A stretch of DNA of 64,000 bases, from assembly GCA_030248225.1 (NCBI GenBank), contig JASANE010000453.1:1-64000 (forward strand), in the 5' to 3' direction. The notes beneath the pieces are model-generated. The model worked only from the letters and a program-made list of their open reading frames with translations. It had not been told where the DNA came from and did not search any database. Shown in pieces: positions 23,411 to 34,556 of the stretch. The stretch's first letter is position 1. Every line of letters starts with the position of its first letter. The position numbers and the translations under genes were made by a program. Source of the DNA: Trileptium ribeirensis. Its lineage: Eukaryota; Nematoda; Enoplea; Enoplida; Thoracostomopsidae.

Positions 23411-23571
23411 ATCTGTACACAAAAAACGAACGTTACAACGCCGGTTTGTAGACGAAAGAAGTTAAAAATGTTCGTTTGCGTTGGTGAACGAACGCATAAA
23501 AATTCGGTTTTACACAGGACAACGTCGTTTGAATTTATATTCATTCGCGCATAACTTTCGTTTTTGTGCAC
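23411..23571. mobile_element. Mariner-like MITE next to exon 8 acceptor
   Basis: The left end GTACACAAAAAACGAACGTT and right end AACTTTCGTTTTTGTGCAC are inverted repeats; the interior has TTCGTTTGCG motifs as in 21702-21935. Its right end lies 13 bases upstream of exon 8. Confidence 0.65.
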
Positions 23572-23584
23572 TGTATATTTTTAG

Positions 23585-23773
23585 CCGTCTGGTGGAACGT
23601 ACAATAGGCGCGTTCATGGTGTCAACAAACTTCATCTATTAACTGTTCCGACTCGAGCGTCAACAATTTCTTTAGCATCTAGCTCCAGCGCAACGGAATT
23701 ACAACAAACACCGAAAACACCATTGCCAACTACGCCTGAAGCAGGCGTTGAAACACATCGTTTACTGAAGGAG
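23585..23773 (+). CDS. MAP3K4: MAP3K4 exon 8 (Ser/Thr/Pro linker)
   Basis: It has 63 codons, phase 0 at both ends. It reads PSGGTYNRRVHGVNKLHLLT, then a Ser/Thr/Pro-rich run (ASSSSATELQQTPKTPLPTT) and HRLLKE. It bridges the exon 7 block and the strongly conserved exon 9; the human protein has a short linker with SRTPPSSEEK here. The several TP and SP dipeptides could be sites for proline-directed kinases, but that is inference. The acceptor is ATATTTTTAG, just after a MITE; the donor is GTTAGC. Confidence 0.8.
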
Positions 23774-24631
23774 GTTAGCATTTTGCTTTTAGTGAATTTG
23801 CTTAAATTTAAGTTGAACAGATTTTTCTGTTAAAATACATAGCTAATAAATTGTATATAAGTCGCATGTATCAAGATTATACTAAGTAAAAGGGTTATGA
23901 TCTCTTTTTGACGATAGTTGTGACGTCTGTTAAGATTCATCCGAAAAAGTGTTTTGTGTGTGCGATCAATAAAAACACCTATAGATACATAATTTTAAAT
24001 ACTTGAAAGCGTTATAACAGCCTTATATAAACTTATGTATATTAGCTTTTTCAAAGTAATATAGAATGCTACTTTTGACACACCTCGAAGTTTAACTTTG
24101 GAACTTTTATATTTCAACTGGTGGCGCTTTTCTCTTATGTTGTCAGGGCGATCGTTTTGCATGGTGGGGAGGCATCGATAAACGGTGTTAACAGAGCTAC
24201 AACAATGAATACAGTTTTTGTCATACTAGTGTTTTCAAGCAATGAAGAAATGTATAAAAACAGTTATATGTAATAAACTTTGACTAAGGTGAGTGTTTTG
24301 CTCGTTTGACTATTCAATTTGACAATCGAGTATGTTTTATTGTTGTCAAGTTTTGGTATCTTTAAGTATTTTGGCCGAATGTCTTGGTCACTTCTGGAGG
24401 TTGAAATGTTTAATATGCAACAAAAACAAGTCAAATTTTTGCATTTTGCAATATTTATGTGGAAAGCTGTGCATATTTTGGATTTGTCGGCAAATAGGGT
24501 TTCCGCGGTTTTGTTGTTCGGTGCCCGTGGAATGCCACTGTTACTCGTTGAGCGTTCTGTGATTCATGGTTCCTTTTATTCTTGCTGTGCTAGTTCTTAA
24601 TTTTTCTGATCCATAATTCCTTTTCTTTCAG
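23774..24631. other. Intron 8, nothing recognised
   Basis: AT-rich; no repeat family or coding match. A strong TTTTCTTTCAG tract at its end is the exon 9 acceptor. The open frame at 24319-24600 lies inside the intron and has no recognisable domain. Confidence 0.5.
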
Positions 24632-24853
24632 TGGTTTAAGCCGAAAGTAACTGGCACTAGACGTAGCAAAGAAACAGAACTTTCGACATACGGCGTGTTT
24701 CATCCAGAATTTTTAGCAATGAATCTTCCGTCACCGTTGCCTTCGTACTTATTTCTTTTGCGTATTCCTCTCGATTTGGTTCATCAGTGGTTGAAATTAA
24801 GAATTAAACAGGCTCCAAAAACGAAGAAAAATGATCCACTAACATTACAACAG
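24632..24853 (+). CDS. MAP3K4: MAP3K4 exon 9 (most conserved block in the window)
   Basis: It has 74 codons, phase 0 at both ends. FHPEFLAMNLPSPLPSYLFL then LRIPLDLVHQWLKLRI aligns with the human MDLPSFEPAFLVLCRV and LNVIHECLKLRLEQRP segments. This match fixed the identity of the gene. It is a helical part of the regulatory half, and no catalytic residues are expected. The acceptor is TTTTCTTTCAG and the donor GTAAGC. The frame runs on 24 codons into the intron before a stop, but the strong donor and the exon 10 homology support the splice. Confidence 0.93.
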
Positions 24854-25390
24854 GTAAGCTTAATTATTTTAGAAACTATTTCCTACTTCTTATTCCTTAT
24901 TGACGCGTTACAGTATTTAAAAATGTATGTTTAGATAGCGCTAATAAATTTTTTATTTCAGAATTTTCACATTTTCGTCTTTGCGCTTGGATTCTTATTG
25001 TGTTTGTTGGTACCGTAAATTAAAGCATTTAACCGGTTTCGATACAACGACTTGGGGACTCATGTGATATTCCTTGGAGTGCTTCTGTTTCAGCTGGAAT
25101 TCGTTTTATACTGTTTGTTACATTCTGAGCGTTTTTATTGCTTAATGGTGCTCAATATACGCATCATATCTGAAGTCTCCTAAAGGTGGCACGGGGTTAC
25201 CTCATATTGCTCTACGAGCAGGCTTTTTTAAAATGGACCCTGGGTCCAGTAAATTTCTTTTGGGTCCAGACCTTAAACGCTGGGTCTAGACTTACAATAA
25301 TTTTTGGCTCGAGAATTTCACGAAATTCTACACAATAAAGAAACGTATTTACAAAACGCAATTTGGCATTATTACATATTAACAAATATA

Positions 25391-25617
25391 TAAATTATTC
25401 TCTGCCTGTCCCAAGCCAGGATAAACGATGAGGGCCAGCCGTGAAACCAGCAGCAAGTAACTATATACTGATGTAAGTACAAACGGCTGAAAGCTTGCAC
25501 TTTGTAACAGGATTTATTAGGAGACCGTATGTCTCCGAAGCCGAAACTGCCCTGGGACCAGCAAAATTTTTTTAGGGTCCACGTAAAAATATTTGGGTAT
25601 GGCCCACCTGTGGTAAA
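25391..25617 (-). repeat. Dispersed repeat J, inverted relative to the copy at 63434-63663
   Basis: Read on the minus strand it matches 63434-63663: GGGTCCACGTAAAAATATTT near one end, GGGCAGTTTCGGCTTCGGAG, and CAGCAAGTAACTATATACTG near CTGCCTGTCCCAAG at the other. Just left (25218-25300) are further GGGTCCAG motifs. This copy lacks the MITE that interrupts the 63-kb copy. Confidence 0.75.
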
Positions 25618-25734
25618 AACAACCTTGTCTACGAGTGCCAGTGTGTTTCATCCAGTCAGTGGTTAAATGTTTATGATTTATGTTACACTATTTAACGCTT
25701 ATTTTCTGCTTTTACCAAACTGCCTCCAAACAAC

Positions 25735-25985
25735 CTGGGGGAATTGAATTGCAAGGGGGGGGGGCTAGAAATTCAGTTTCCCCCAGGTCGAACTGGTTGA
25801 TTCCAGCTGAACTGAGATTGAAAAACGCGAAAATAGCATAAAGAGCTGATTCACAGTAAATACACAATAATAATTCAGATTATACAGTGAGACCGTGTGA
25901 CACTCGAGTGACGGCAAATGTAGCGCTTTTTAGTCCTACAGTGCAAAAATTTAGTTATAGAGTCTCATAAGGAAAAACTGGCTTA
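25735..25985. repeat. Dispersed repeat I, copy 2
   Basis: Pairs with 21940-22170 (see there). It begins with a G-run (nine G at about 25756-25764) and contains TTTCCCCCAGGTCGAACTGG. Confidence 0.45.
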
Positions 25986-26026
25986 TTTTTTGCCTCATAG
26001 CGAACGATGTGCCTGTTTTTAGTCTG

Positions 26027-26370
26027 GGCTCTCCATTCCCTAAAGATTTTGCCAGGGCCCCCCCTCGTTCCGAACCGGGGGAGCCCAATTTTGCCAGGGT
26101 GCATTTTTCCAAGAGAATAACGGCTAAAAATCGTGTCAGAAGCACTGCCAAAATGGTTTTGATGGTGAGAAAAAGTGATTTTGAAGCAAAATTTGCGAAA
26201 TTTTGGGCCTCAAAACGGAATTTTAGTACAGATTTTGATCAAATTTTATGCACTTTGTTCCGATTGGAAAAAAATTCAAATAGGCGGTGAAACGGGGGAA
26301 CACAAAATTTTGCCAGGGGGTATGAACCAGGGGGCCCCACCCTCCCCCAAATTTGGAGAACTCAGTTTAG
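26027..26370. repeat. Dispersed repeat C, copy 1
   Basis: It begins CTCTCCATTCCCTAAAGATT followed by TTGCCAGGG. It shares, in inverted orientation with 30838-31165, blocks such as CGGCTAAAAATCGTGTCAGA, GAAGCAAAATTTGCGAAATT and GAAACGGGGG. Open frames on both strands are by-products of the repeat. Ends are approximate. Confidence 0.6.
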
Positions 26371-26379
26371 TCATGCATA

Positions 26380-27209
26380 AAAATACTTGGGGGTCCTTGG
26401 GGCTGAACTGGGGAAGCCATAAAATAACTGGGAGCACCGCGGAGGCCGAAATACCTGACCCCTCCGTGAGGAAGCCAGATTCTAGTTCGATGAACGGTGC
26501 AGCTGACACAGACCCACGCTTTTAAAGGCTCAAAGTAAAGGTTTGGATAAACGCCACAATTTGCTTGTAAAGCTTTTAACTTAATATTTCTGTGGTAAAA
26601 ATAATGCTGTTGGCTTGTAAATTTGTGTTTGCTTATCACTGTTGTTACTTTACGCGTGGTTCCTGTGAATTTCCTTAATTCTGACTAATCTTAAGTGAAT
26701 ATAAGTTATTACAAAGTCGCAGCAGCGTAAAGATCTGTCCGTTTAACTGCGTTTTTTTCAAGTATGACAATGCCCTTTTAATTACAGATGATTATGCTTG
26801 TGATTGCTGTAATATAATCAAAGAGTTTTATTTCAAGAAGAGGATAATTCGACAATGTCGGAAGCCCAAACCCATAACACTGCGAAAGACAGATGTGTTT
26901 CAAAATTTGAAGAGCATGAAGGGTTAATAATGGCGGATTGGTGTTATGTGATAGGAAATGGGATTAGGCTAGTTAACAAATTCGTAAAAAAACAAGAAAT
27001 AGGTTTATAGATACTAAATTCGCCCATTTTTCAGATGTTTGATGACAAATATACATTAGCTTGTACGCATTCTTCTTTATTTCTAACAGAATTTCCTTGA
27101 TTAAATTGCTTTCAGATTTGAAGTAAGAATAAGATACCGTAAGAATGCTTTATAAATAATTAATTTTGATGTCCATATCGTACTTCTGTCGTAATATGTT
27201 TGATTTTAG
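26380..27209. other. Intron 9, right part, nothing recognised
   Basis: No repeat or gene identified beyond short G-rich patches at 26390-26470. TTTGATTTTAG ends it and is the exon 10 acceptor. Confidence 0.5.
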
Positions 27210-27368
27210 CTTATCCAAGACGCTCGGGACGTGTTAGAAAGTGCAGTGGCAGTAAAGTGGCTGTATCATGAGCGTGTTCTAGCGGTGATTGCCGACCCAG
27301 ATATCTTGGATCATGTTTTGCAGGGTGATCTTCAGGATTATGAAGAAGATATGTATTTATTATTTTCG
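27210..27368 (+). CDS. MAP3K4: MAP3K4 exon 10
   Basis: It has 53 codons, phase 0 at both ends. LIQDARDVLESAVAVKWLYH aligns with human LVRECKEVLKGGLLMKQYYQ. VIADPDILDHVLQGDLQDYE and EDMYLLFS align with LEDLEKPDCNIDAFEEDLHK and LMVYF. The alignment is gap-poor and joins exon 9 without a break, apart from the human RPAGEPSLLSIKQ stretch that here reads PKTKKNDPLTLQQ. The acceptor is TTTTAG and the donor GTAAAA. Confidence 0.92.
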
Positions 27369-27690
27369 GTAAAAGTTTGTTGTTCCAATATATGAAAGAT
27401 TATTTGGTTATCACATGCCAATATTGGGTCCAAGATTTATATTGAATATCTTGATATTCATAATAAATATCAAACTATAAATAAATATCAATATGTAAAC
27501 ATTGCAACCGCTTCTCTGCTGTAAGAGAAATAGGGAAACGTTTTCTCTCATTTTAAGCTGTCGCAGTTAGCGTTTAACGCTTGAAGCAAACACAGGGTTT
27601 TTATAAACAGTTTATATCATTGTTTTCTGGATTGTTGCTTTTTGGTGTACAGTACGTACCACAAATAACTGTCCTCTTTCAGCCGAGTCT

Positions 27691-28072
27691 GATCTGTCCA
27701 CAAATGTGGGGGGCAGCACTTTCCAAATCCCCTATGTTCCTGAAATTTTCACACATGTTCGTCCATCACACTCGCCCGAGGCCTGCTATCATGAAGTAAA
27801 TCCTGAAATTTTCAGTGTCTTTAAATTTCTATTATCTGCAACGAAAATGTTAACATTAACGTTAATTTAAATATTAACACTATTTTTAATTATAAAACTT
27901 AGTCTTGTAGCGTGTATATATTTGTGCTACAGTTAAAAGTATTTGCAAATATGGGAATATGTAGCATATAGAACAAAATATTGTCCACCCCAATATTAAA
28001 ATTTCTTCCAACAATGAATACGGGGGACCTAGACGTACCCCAATCTTCTGATGAAGATTGAAAACAGGCCAA
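27691..28072. mobile_element. MITE family D, diverged copy
   Basis: The left end GATCTGTCCACAAATGTGGG then CACTTTCCAAATC, and the right end GGGGGACCT...GAAAACAGGCC, match the termini of 34199-34556, allowing for divergence. No coding content. Confidence 0.5.
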
Positions 28073-28228
28073 CAAACGAGCAATACTATAACATATTTAG
28101 GTCAGCTAGCGAAAACACAGCAAACAGCGATTGTAGTTCTTCGCGTGATCACAAATTTTTATACCGCGGAAATTATTGCTTGGCTGTTATACCATATGTA
28201 GGTCCAAATCTCAGTAGTAGTCCTTTTT

Positions 28229-28760
28229 GAAACGGGGCGAGTGGAGCTTCCCTTGAGGGTGTAGCAGTAAAATCGTGAAAAATTCTGTTTCGTCTGGTTC
28301 TGTCGCACATAACACATCTTCGGGTGGATGGATTTCGATAAATCTTTTTATTCCATAGCAAATTTGATGAGTATGCGCTTTTTAGTTTACCGCGAACAGC
28401 TCTCAACCCATCTTCGGTGTCAAAATGGCAAAAACAGGTCGTTTAAGGACTCCTTGTCAAATTCGGCAATACGGGTACCAGTCCTTCGCAGCCCGTATCT
28501 CGCGATACAGGCTTAGCATCAAAAAACTGATCATCAAGATCTACAACTTCGGTGGCCACGACTTTTTTGTTTTACTACTCCCTGGGCCGCGGCGGGCCGA
28601 ATATGGTCCGTCGACCCTTTGCCAGAATAGGATTTAAGGGTTTTCAATGGGTTCTAGGTTACAAAAGTTTTAGTATTGTATAGTATATACGTCAAACACC
28701 AACCTTGTTACTAGACATTACACAAAATTACCACTTGAGGAAACCACACTCGTTCCGTTT
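28229..28760 (+). mobile_element. TIR element family H, copy 1
   Basis: It starts GAAACGGGGCGAGTGGAG and ends ACTCGTTCCGTTTC, inverted ends of about 14-18 bases. The interior has ATCTTCGGGTGGATGGATTT, CTCAACCCATCTTCGGTGTC, and GGTACCAGTCCTTCGCAGCC then ATCTCGCGATACAGGCT, all shared with copies at 31258, 37261 and 61353-63450. No transposase frame survives. Confidence 0.7.
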
Positions 28761-29065
28761 CGTTATCTCTTGCGAGTTGCTAGTATATGAATCGGAAGAT
28801 CGACAGGTAATTATCTCAATTGGGACGTGTTTTTAGACATGTAAATGTTTCATGGGCTAAATATGACAAAGCTAAGCTTTAATGTTGATTTAAAATTATT
28901 TGCTGTACCGTGCTATATGTTACTCTAGTTACTACTAGTTGTTGATGCTGTATTTGAAACAAATTTTACCTCAAACAGGGTATGTTTCACGGAAACACGT
29001 ATAACATTTGGTGGAAAGACTGTATTTTTGTGTATTAATAGTAAAACGTTTTGATGTAATTTTAG

Positions 29066-29223
29066 CTGTACTTGGATTACGTTCATCAGTTAATTGGCTT
29101 TTATCAAAATTGTTCCAACGACGAACAAATGAAAGTGTCGAGCTTCAAAGAGCAATGGCGTTTTGCAAAACGAATAGCAATCCACGTTCGCGATGGTGAA
29201 ACAGAAGCTGCGAACATGTTTTG
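29066..29223 (+). CDS. MAP3K4: MAP3K4 exon 11
   Basis: It has 52 codons plus two bases. It opens LYLDYVHQLIGFYQN, then has FKEQWRFAKRIAIHVRDGET and EAANMF plus TG, which becomes Cys with exon 12. Human reads VYFDYMRSWIQML, then EEEWNFTKEITHYIRGGEAQ and AGKLFC: the same spacing, and the GGE/DGE turn kept. The coding frame differs from the longer open frame at 29008-29199, which is a shadow. The acceptor is TAATTTTAG at 29065 and the donor GTTAGT. Confidence 0.92.
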
Positions 29224-29566
29224 GTTAGTCGTGTCACTCGTAGTGAAGTAGAGTCAAAAATGTCATTAGCGGTAGATTAGAGCGAAAACATTATAACGTA
29301 TTTCCCGCAGTCATACACTGAATTATATCAGAAAAACCCATGCGAATTGCACTCAGGCACAATTATATGTATTTGCGTTTACATGCATTTGTTGTTCTTG
29401 TTCTTGTAAACACATTTGTGACTGCAATGAATGCAAAATATTAGTCGCCTAAAGTGAGCCGGATTATGAGAATCTCTTGTAAAAGAATCAAATTTTTTCT
29501 TACAACGCTGATCAGGATAAAAATTCGGTTGTTTTTATTATAACAATAGTGGTCAGAATTGAGTAC

Positions 29567-29735
29567 TGTTCGTTCGTTGTTCGCTCGTCGTTCGTTCGAC
29601 GTTGTTCAAAATTTTTACACGCTTTTTATATGTGTTTGAAGTTTGTTCGAAACTTGTTTACGCATAGGTAAATTTTGCTGAATTTCTGTTCCATGTTCGT
29701 TCATTCAAAACGCAACAGTCATTTCTAGAGAGTAC
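29567..29735. mobile_element. Mariner-like MITE family A, copy
   Basis: GAGTACTGTTCGTTCG at the left, and CAGTCATTTCTAGAGAGTAC then TGTAG at the right, with TTCGTTCG-rich arms and a GTTTGTTCGAAACTTGTT centre. Same family as the well-bounded copies at 59161-59366 and 63667-63895. Confidence 0.65.
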
Positions 29736-30263
29736 TGTAGCTACTGAAGATTGCCGTGTTGGGTAGTGATTCCGCATTATAGACTTAGATGTAGTAGTTC
29801 CGTGATTCATGGCGACAGATAGGATGCAATCGAAATTTTATGCTCTCGTTAGCTTGGTGGTACATTCAGTTATGGTTTGAACTGCTTCAGTTACCGGTAT
29901 GTATTTTAAGCTTATGTAGTTTTACCCTTTTTCAAACATGGTATAGTAATGTCCTAGATTAATTCTTGGCATATTTGAAAAACGTTTTTGGCTGCACACA
30001 TCTAAGGATTATTTTATGGAAACCACAATGCTATTCATAATAACATTTTTACTCGCTAGGTAACTATGGTAATTCTCGGAAACTAGTTGCTCTTAATGCC
30101 TATCAATTTATCAGGCATCCATAGTGCGCTGTCGCATTCATTGTTGACCGCTATCTGCTTAACGTTCCGGATAAATAAATGACATATCGCTGTGTCTAAG
30201 GTACGTGGAGGTAGGTCGATGAAGTTCGGTTATGTAGCCCTATTCTTCTATTTAACTTTTTAG
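29736..30263. other. Intron 11, right part, nothing recognised
   Basis: No repeat or coding block seen; ends in AACTTTTTAG, the exon 12 acceptor. Confidence 0.5.
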
Positions 30264-30601
30264 TGTGATGGGTCAAAAGCTGCTTAACAGCATTGCCGAC
30301 TTTCTCGACAATGAAGCAGATATTAAAACAAAGCGACAAATGTCAGTTTTATCGAATCCTGATGACGATGATGCGAAGGACGACGACGACGATGACGAAA
30401 AAACTTCAAACATTTCGCCACAAAAATTTGACACGAACGAAAGCTGTTTGTCACGGTCGAATTATTTGACGAACACAACAAATGGCGAGAGTGGCGATAC
30501 TAGCGGTGGTAATTCATGGGTGCCAGGACTCCAAACTAGAACAACAGATAACAAGCGAATCTCGAAAATATCAACTGAAGAAGGTTACCTGACCAAAAGT
30601 G
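30264..30601 (+). CDS. MAP3K4: MAP3K4 exon 12 (acidic low-complexity insertion)
   Basis: The first base completes Cys; 112 codons and one base follow. VMGQKLLNSIADFLDNEA aligns with human DIAGMLLKSTGSFLEFGL. Then comes an Asp-rich run (DDDDAKDDDDDDEKT) and a Ser/Thr/Asn linker ending TEEGYLTKS. The human protein has only a short FWTSADDSSASDE segment here, so exons 12-13 form an insertion of roughly 150 residues, probably disordered. The acceptor is TTTTTAG and the donor GTAAGT, phase 1. Confidence 0.88.
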
Positions 30602-30837
30602 GTAAGTTTTGTTTCGTGTTTTCTCTAGACGGTTGACATTGCAGTCACGGCACCATTGTATGTACTTTATTTTGTGTTGAGGTTTCGAGTACTTCGCTTT
30701 CTAAACTACTCAAAATGCCGCTTGTACAAATTTGTGAATTCTCCTAAGTTTATATTTTGGGATTGTGTTTTTGAGTGTAAGTTACGTCATATTTAACTTC
30801 GCTCTCCAAATTGGAGGTGGTGGCATTTTCAATTAAT

Positions 30838-31165
30838 CTTTGGCAAAAACCGAGTGCCCCCGGTTCGTGCTCCCTGGAAAAATACTGGGCTCCCCCGTTT
30901 CATTGCTTCTTAGAATTTTTTTGTATTCAATCGGTCCAAAGTACATAAAATCTGTCTTAAATTCCGTTATGAAGCCAAAAATTTCGCAAATTTTTTCAAA
31001 ATTTGCTTCAAAATCTCTCTTTTTGTCTATCAAAAGCGTTTTGGCACTGTTTCCCACACGATTTTTAACCGTTTTCTCTTGGCAGAATCGGGCACCTACC
31101 GGTTCGGAGGCAGGAGGGGTTCATGCCCCTGGCAAAATTTTCAGCGAATGGAGAACACAGCTTAA
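30838..31165. repeat. Dispersed repeat C, copy 2 (inverted relative to copy 1)
   Basis: It runs from CCCCCGGTTCGTGCTCCCTG to GGCAAAATTTTCAGCGAATG then GAGAACACAG. The minus strand matches 26027-26370. Open frames on both strands are repeat-derived. Confidence 0.6.
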
Positions 31166-31257
31166 TATATCGTTGAAAGGGTAATTATTTGTAGTGTATC
31201 TTTCTTTTCTACCCAAAATTTTGTCTGGCTCATATTTCTTTTCATGTTTTGGTTTTT

Positions 31258-32076
31258 GAAACAGAGCATGCAAGTTGAGCGGGAGTTTACACTGAGGGCG
31301 CTAGGGGAATATCGTGGAAATTTCTTTTTTGTCTGTCGCTATCATTTATAACTCATTTTCGGATGGCCGTATTTCGACAATTTTTTGTTTGATAACAAAA
31401 GTGATGACTATGTGCCTCTTTGTTGAACGCGAACAGCTCCGACCCATCTTCCTTGTCAATACATATGGCAAAAACATGTTTTAAGGGTGCTTCGCTAAAT
31501 AAGGCCATATGGGAACCAGTGTTTTGCAATCTATATCTCGCGACATATTGCTATTTGAAGTCTAACTTGACTACTTCATGCCTTTTCTTGGGGCTTTAAG
31601 ATCGACGCACCCGATCTCCAAAATTTAGTGTGTTTTCATTTGTTTGTTTATGTTTTTGGTATAGGGCGTCAAGAATGACGTATATAGGTTTTTCGACGGC
31701 GGAATGCGATGGTTTCGTTGTCTAGAGTCCAGTACGATTATCGTATGCCTTTTCAGAAGATTTCAATGGCTTTAGAGTCGTTGAACCCGATTGCCGGCGT
31801 AATATAGTCGGTCTTCAGTTGTTTGGTTACGTATTGTGGACAGGGTATTAAGGATTGTATATATAGGTTTTTCTCTTTGCTGAATACGATGGTTTAGTAT
31901 TATCTAGGCACCACCGCGATTTCAGTTATTTTCGAATGTTGTACATGAAGCTTTAGTATTTTAATAAGTCCAGGATTAGGTAGGTTTTAGTATAGTACAT
32001 ACATCTAACACAAAGCGTGCTTGAAGTGATTACAAAGTACCCACTTGATGAAACCACGTTCGCCCTGTATCAACCG
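31258..32076 (+). mobile_element. TIR element family H, copy 2
   Basis: It starts GAAACAGAGC, with a short insertion before GAGCGGGAGTTTACACTGAG. It continues CGTATTTCGACAATTTTTTG, GAACGCGAACAGCTCCGACC, and ATATCTCGCGACATATTG, and ends near ACCACGTTCGCCCTGTATC. This is the most complete interior of the family, with a decayed right end. Confidence 0.65.
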
Positions 32077-32965
32077 CGTTTGCGAGAAGCTGGCTAGTAG
32101 GTTTTTTTCTGTGTATCGTTTGTTTTCACCGACGCTATATATAATTAGTTGTATATTAAAAAAGTAAGTGTAGTAAGTGTAGCAAACAACCTCGTGCATA
32201 TAATGACTTAATAATAAATTTAATTTTCAGCATTTTTCTTCATTTTTATGTGATCACAACATTTCTGGAGAGTAGAAAATAAGTGTAATTACAGCAATAT
32301 TTTGGTCCCAAAAATTATATTGTTAATGTTGGCAGATTTCTCTTTATCAATATTCCTGTATGTTTTACAAAATGTTTTCAATACATCCCAAGATGGGGCA
32401 ACTAATGTTAATATAGAATTTTGGAACTCAATCTTATCTGGCGCAGGCAAAACGATTTCTCAGAAGTTTCCGTGAATATGAGGTTTACATAAAGCCTTGA
32501 ACAACTACTACTATAAATAGCTTAAAACTCATTTCGTGCTTACTACAAATGCCACAATAACTTGTTTAATGTAATTTGAGTTTTTGAGCAAAATTTAACT
32601 GTTATACGACCCTTTTTACAGTGTTAAATTCCGTATATATAGCGTTTTAACTTTACACGACAAATCCAAGATCAGTGAAACTGTGCTGACGCCGCCAAGT
32701 TTATCAATTTCTTCTAGTTTTATGTATCTGAGGAAAATTACAAAGCAAACAAGATACAAACATATTCAGGTTTAAGACATATGTACGCTTATTATGTGAG
32801 AAAATGTGTACGATATATGTGCGAAAAAATTTTGAACACTTTTATTGCCCCGAAGTTTTGCGATTGCGACAGGATCTAGGTCGAACAAAAAGTATTGTAG
32901 AAGCACACAACTCCTGTTCACTGTCCCTTGAAACTCCGAGATTACCTGTATTTGATATCTGGCTT
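32077..32965. other. Intron 12, middle part, nothing recognised
   Basis: No repeat family or coding match noticed. Confidence 0.45.
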
Positions 32966-33320
32966 CTCTGTTTGCTAAATATTTTGCCAGGGGGCTTGAA
33001 CGGGGGAACGACAGTTAAAAAATTTTCAAAATTTAACACTTTTTCAGCGAAACACACTAAAATTGTTAATATATATGCTCATAATGGGTGCAAAAGCGAT
33101 ATTGCGGTTAAAAGCAACTTTCCAACCATTTTTTTCTGAAATTAGTCAAATTTTTCTACTTCGGAATGCGATTTTTAAAAAAAATTTTATCCACTTTAAT
33201 GTCATCCGGGGTGTTTTCACGGGGGGGGACAAAATTGCTAGGTACCCCAGCCGAGTGGCGCTCGTTATTTGCTAGTGGGCACCGAAAAATTCCAGGGACC
33301 CTACTTTGGAGAAGCCAGAA
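32966..33320. repeat. Dispersed repeat C-like element with GGCTTCTC ends
   Basis: The left end GGCTTCTCTGTTTGCTAAAT then ATTTTGCCAGGGGG, and the right end CCAGGGACCCTACTTTGGAG then AAGCC, are imperfect inverted repeats. The interior is unlike the other C copies except for the GCCAGGGGG and GGGGGAAC motifs. Confidence 0.5.
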
Positions 33321-33440
33321 TGATTCTTTAATTTTGTACACAGAAATAGACAGTGGATAACTATTTCCGCTTAAGGGTTTGTTTATGTCTTAAAGACCTT
33401 TAAAATGAACCATCATAAAAACGTGTGGTTTTAATTCAGT

Positions 33441-34115
33441 ACATAGTGAAAAGTAGTGGAGATTTTGTGTTGCAAGGGTGAAATCTTTTAAATTTTGTCT
33501 GTGTGTGTGATTGGCCATAACTCGGGAACAGTGTAACCGATTTTCAAGATATTGGACTCATTCGAACCAGCATAGACAATTTACCGTTTTTCCGGATCCC
33601 CGAGCGTTTTTGATTTGGGTTCTGGGGTCAGGGGTCAAAATGTGGGTTTTTGTCCCATTTTACCCCATTTTAGTACTCTTCACGGAAGCAAGATCATTTT
33701 TATCTTAACTTTCGAATTTTTTTCCCTGGTTGGTTTTATTTCATAGTAAAAGGACAGGATTATGGGTTTGAGGTATGGTGCCCCAATGGTTCCTCGACCC
33801 AAAATTCGAAAATTTATTCTGGCGTCCTGGGCGGCTGAAAAGTTTTACTTGGGGGTTTTCAGGCATGGCAAACTCATTGCTAGTGTTGATTTTGTTCTGC
33901 GATCCATGGTTCTTTGGTTACGGGGGTATAGTAGCACCACCATGGTTCATCGACCCAAAATTCCTAATTTTACTGTTAAGTCCTGGGCGGCTGATAGCTT
34001 TCACCTGGGGGGGGGGTTCCGGCATGGGTAACTTATTGCAGGCTGTGCACGCAAAAGGCGTAGGTGTACCTATGCGTCACAATGTTCCGGAATCTCGATA
34101 GACTTACTAGTCCTA
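33441..34115 (+). repeat. Dispersed repeat B, long copy
   Basis: It is shared with 53654-54215 over its length (GGCCATAACTCGGGAACAG, CCATTTTAGTACTCTTCACG, CTTAACTTTCGAATTTTTTT). It contains a module used twice in tandem: GGTTCCTCGACCCAAAATTC...GTCCTGGGCGGCTGAAAAG (33785 on) and GGTTCATCGACCCAAAATTC...GTCCTGGGCGGCTGATAGC (33942 on). The right end, GTAGGTGTACCTATGCGTCA to CTCGATAGACTTACTAG, is shared with 22937-23275. Confidence 0.7.
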
Positions 34116-34198
34116 AATGGTTTGAAATAGCGGATGGCTTTAGTCATTGTATTTTGGCCACGAAATTTCATTTTGAAAACCTCAAATGCTGATCCGCG

Positions 34199-34556
34199 AT
34201 ACTAGCCTGTCCACTGTGGGGAGGACCCCCACTTTCCAAATCCCACCATGTTCGTGAGATTTTCCCCATGTCTCCCCCCACTCGGCCGAAACCCCATACA
34301 TGTTCAACTAATTCCAAAGTTTTATTTGTCTGAAAATTTATGTTTTTGCTTGCAAATTGTTTTTTAAACATTAATTACTACTATTTATGATGCTAAAATA
34401 TGTTTTAGCTTGAAAACACAGTCACGGTAGAAAAATGCATACTTAGTATATTTAAGCAAAATTTACACCCACTTTGAATTTTCATCCGAGAATGAACATG
34501 GGGACCTCCGAAGTTTCACCTCACTTTTCGGACGGCTGTGGACAAGCCAGCGATAC
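34199..34556. mobile_element. MITE family D, best copy
   Basis: Left end ATACTAGCCTGTCCACTGTG; right end CTGTGGACAAGCCAGCGATA, an imperfect inverted pair. Just inside are CCCCCACTTTCCAAATCCCA at the left and GAACATGGGGACCTCCGAAG at the right. Copies at 27691-28072 and, inverted, 60792-61084. Confidence 0.7.

Noticed and set aside
29008..29199. 63-codon open frame over exon 11.
   Set aside because: The homologous frame is a different one, which continues correctly into exons 10 and 12.
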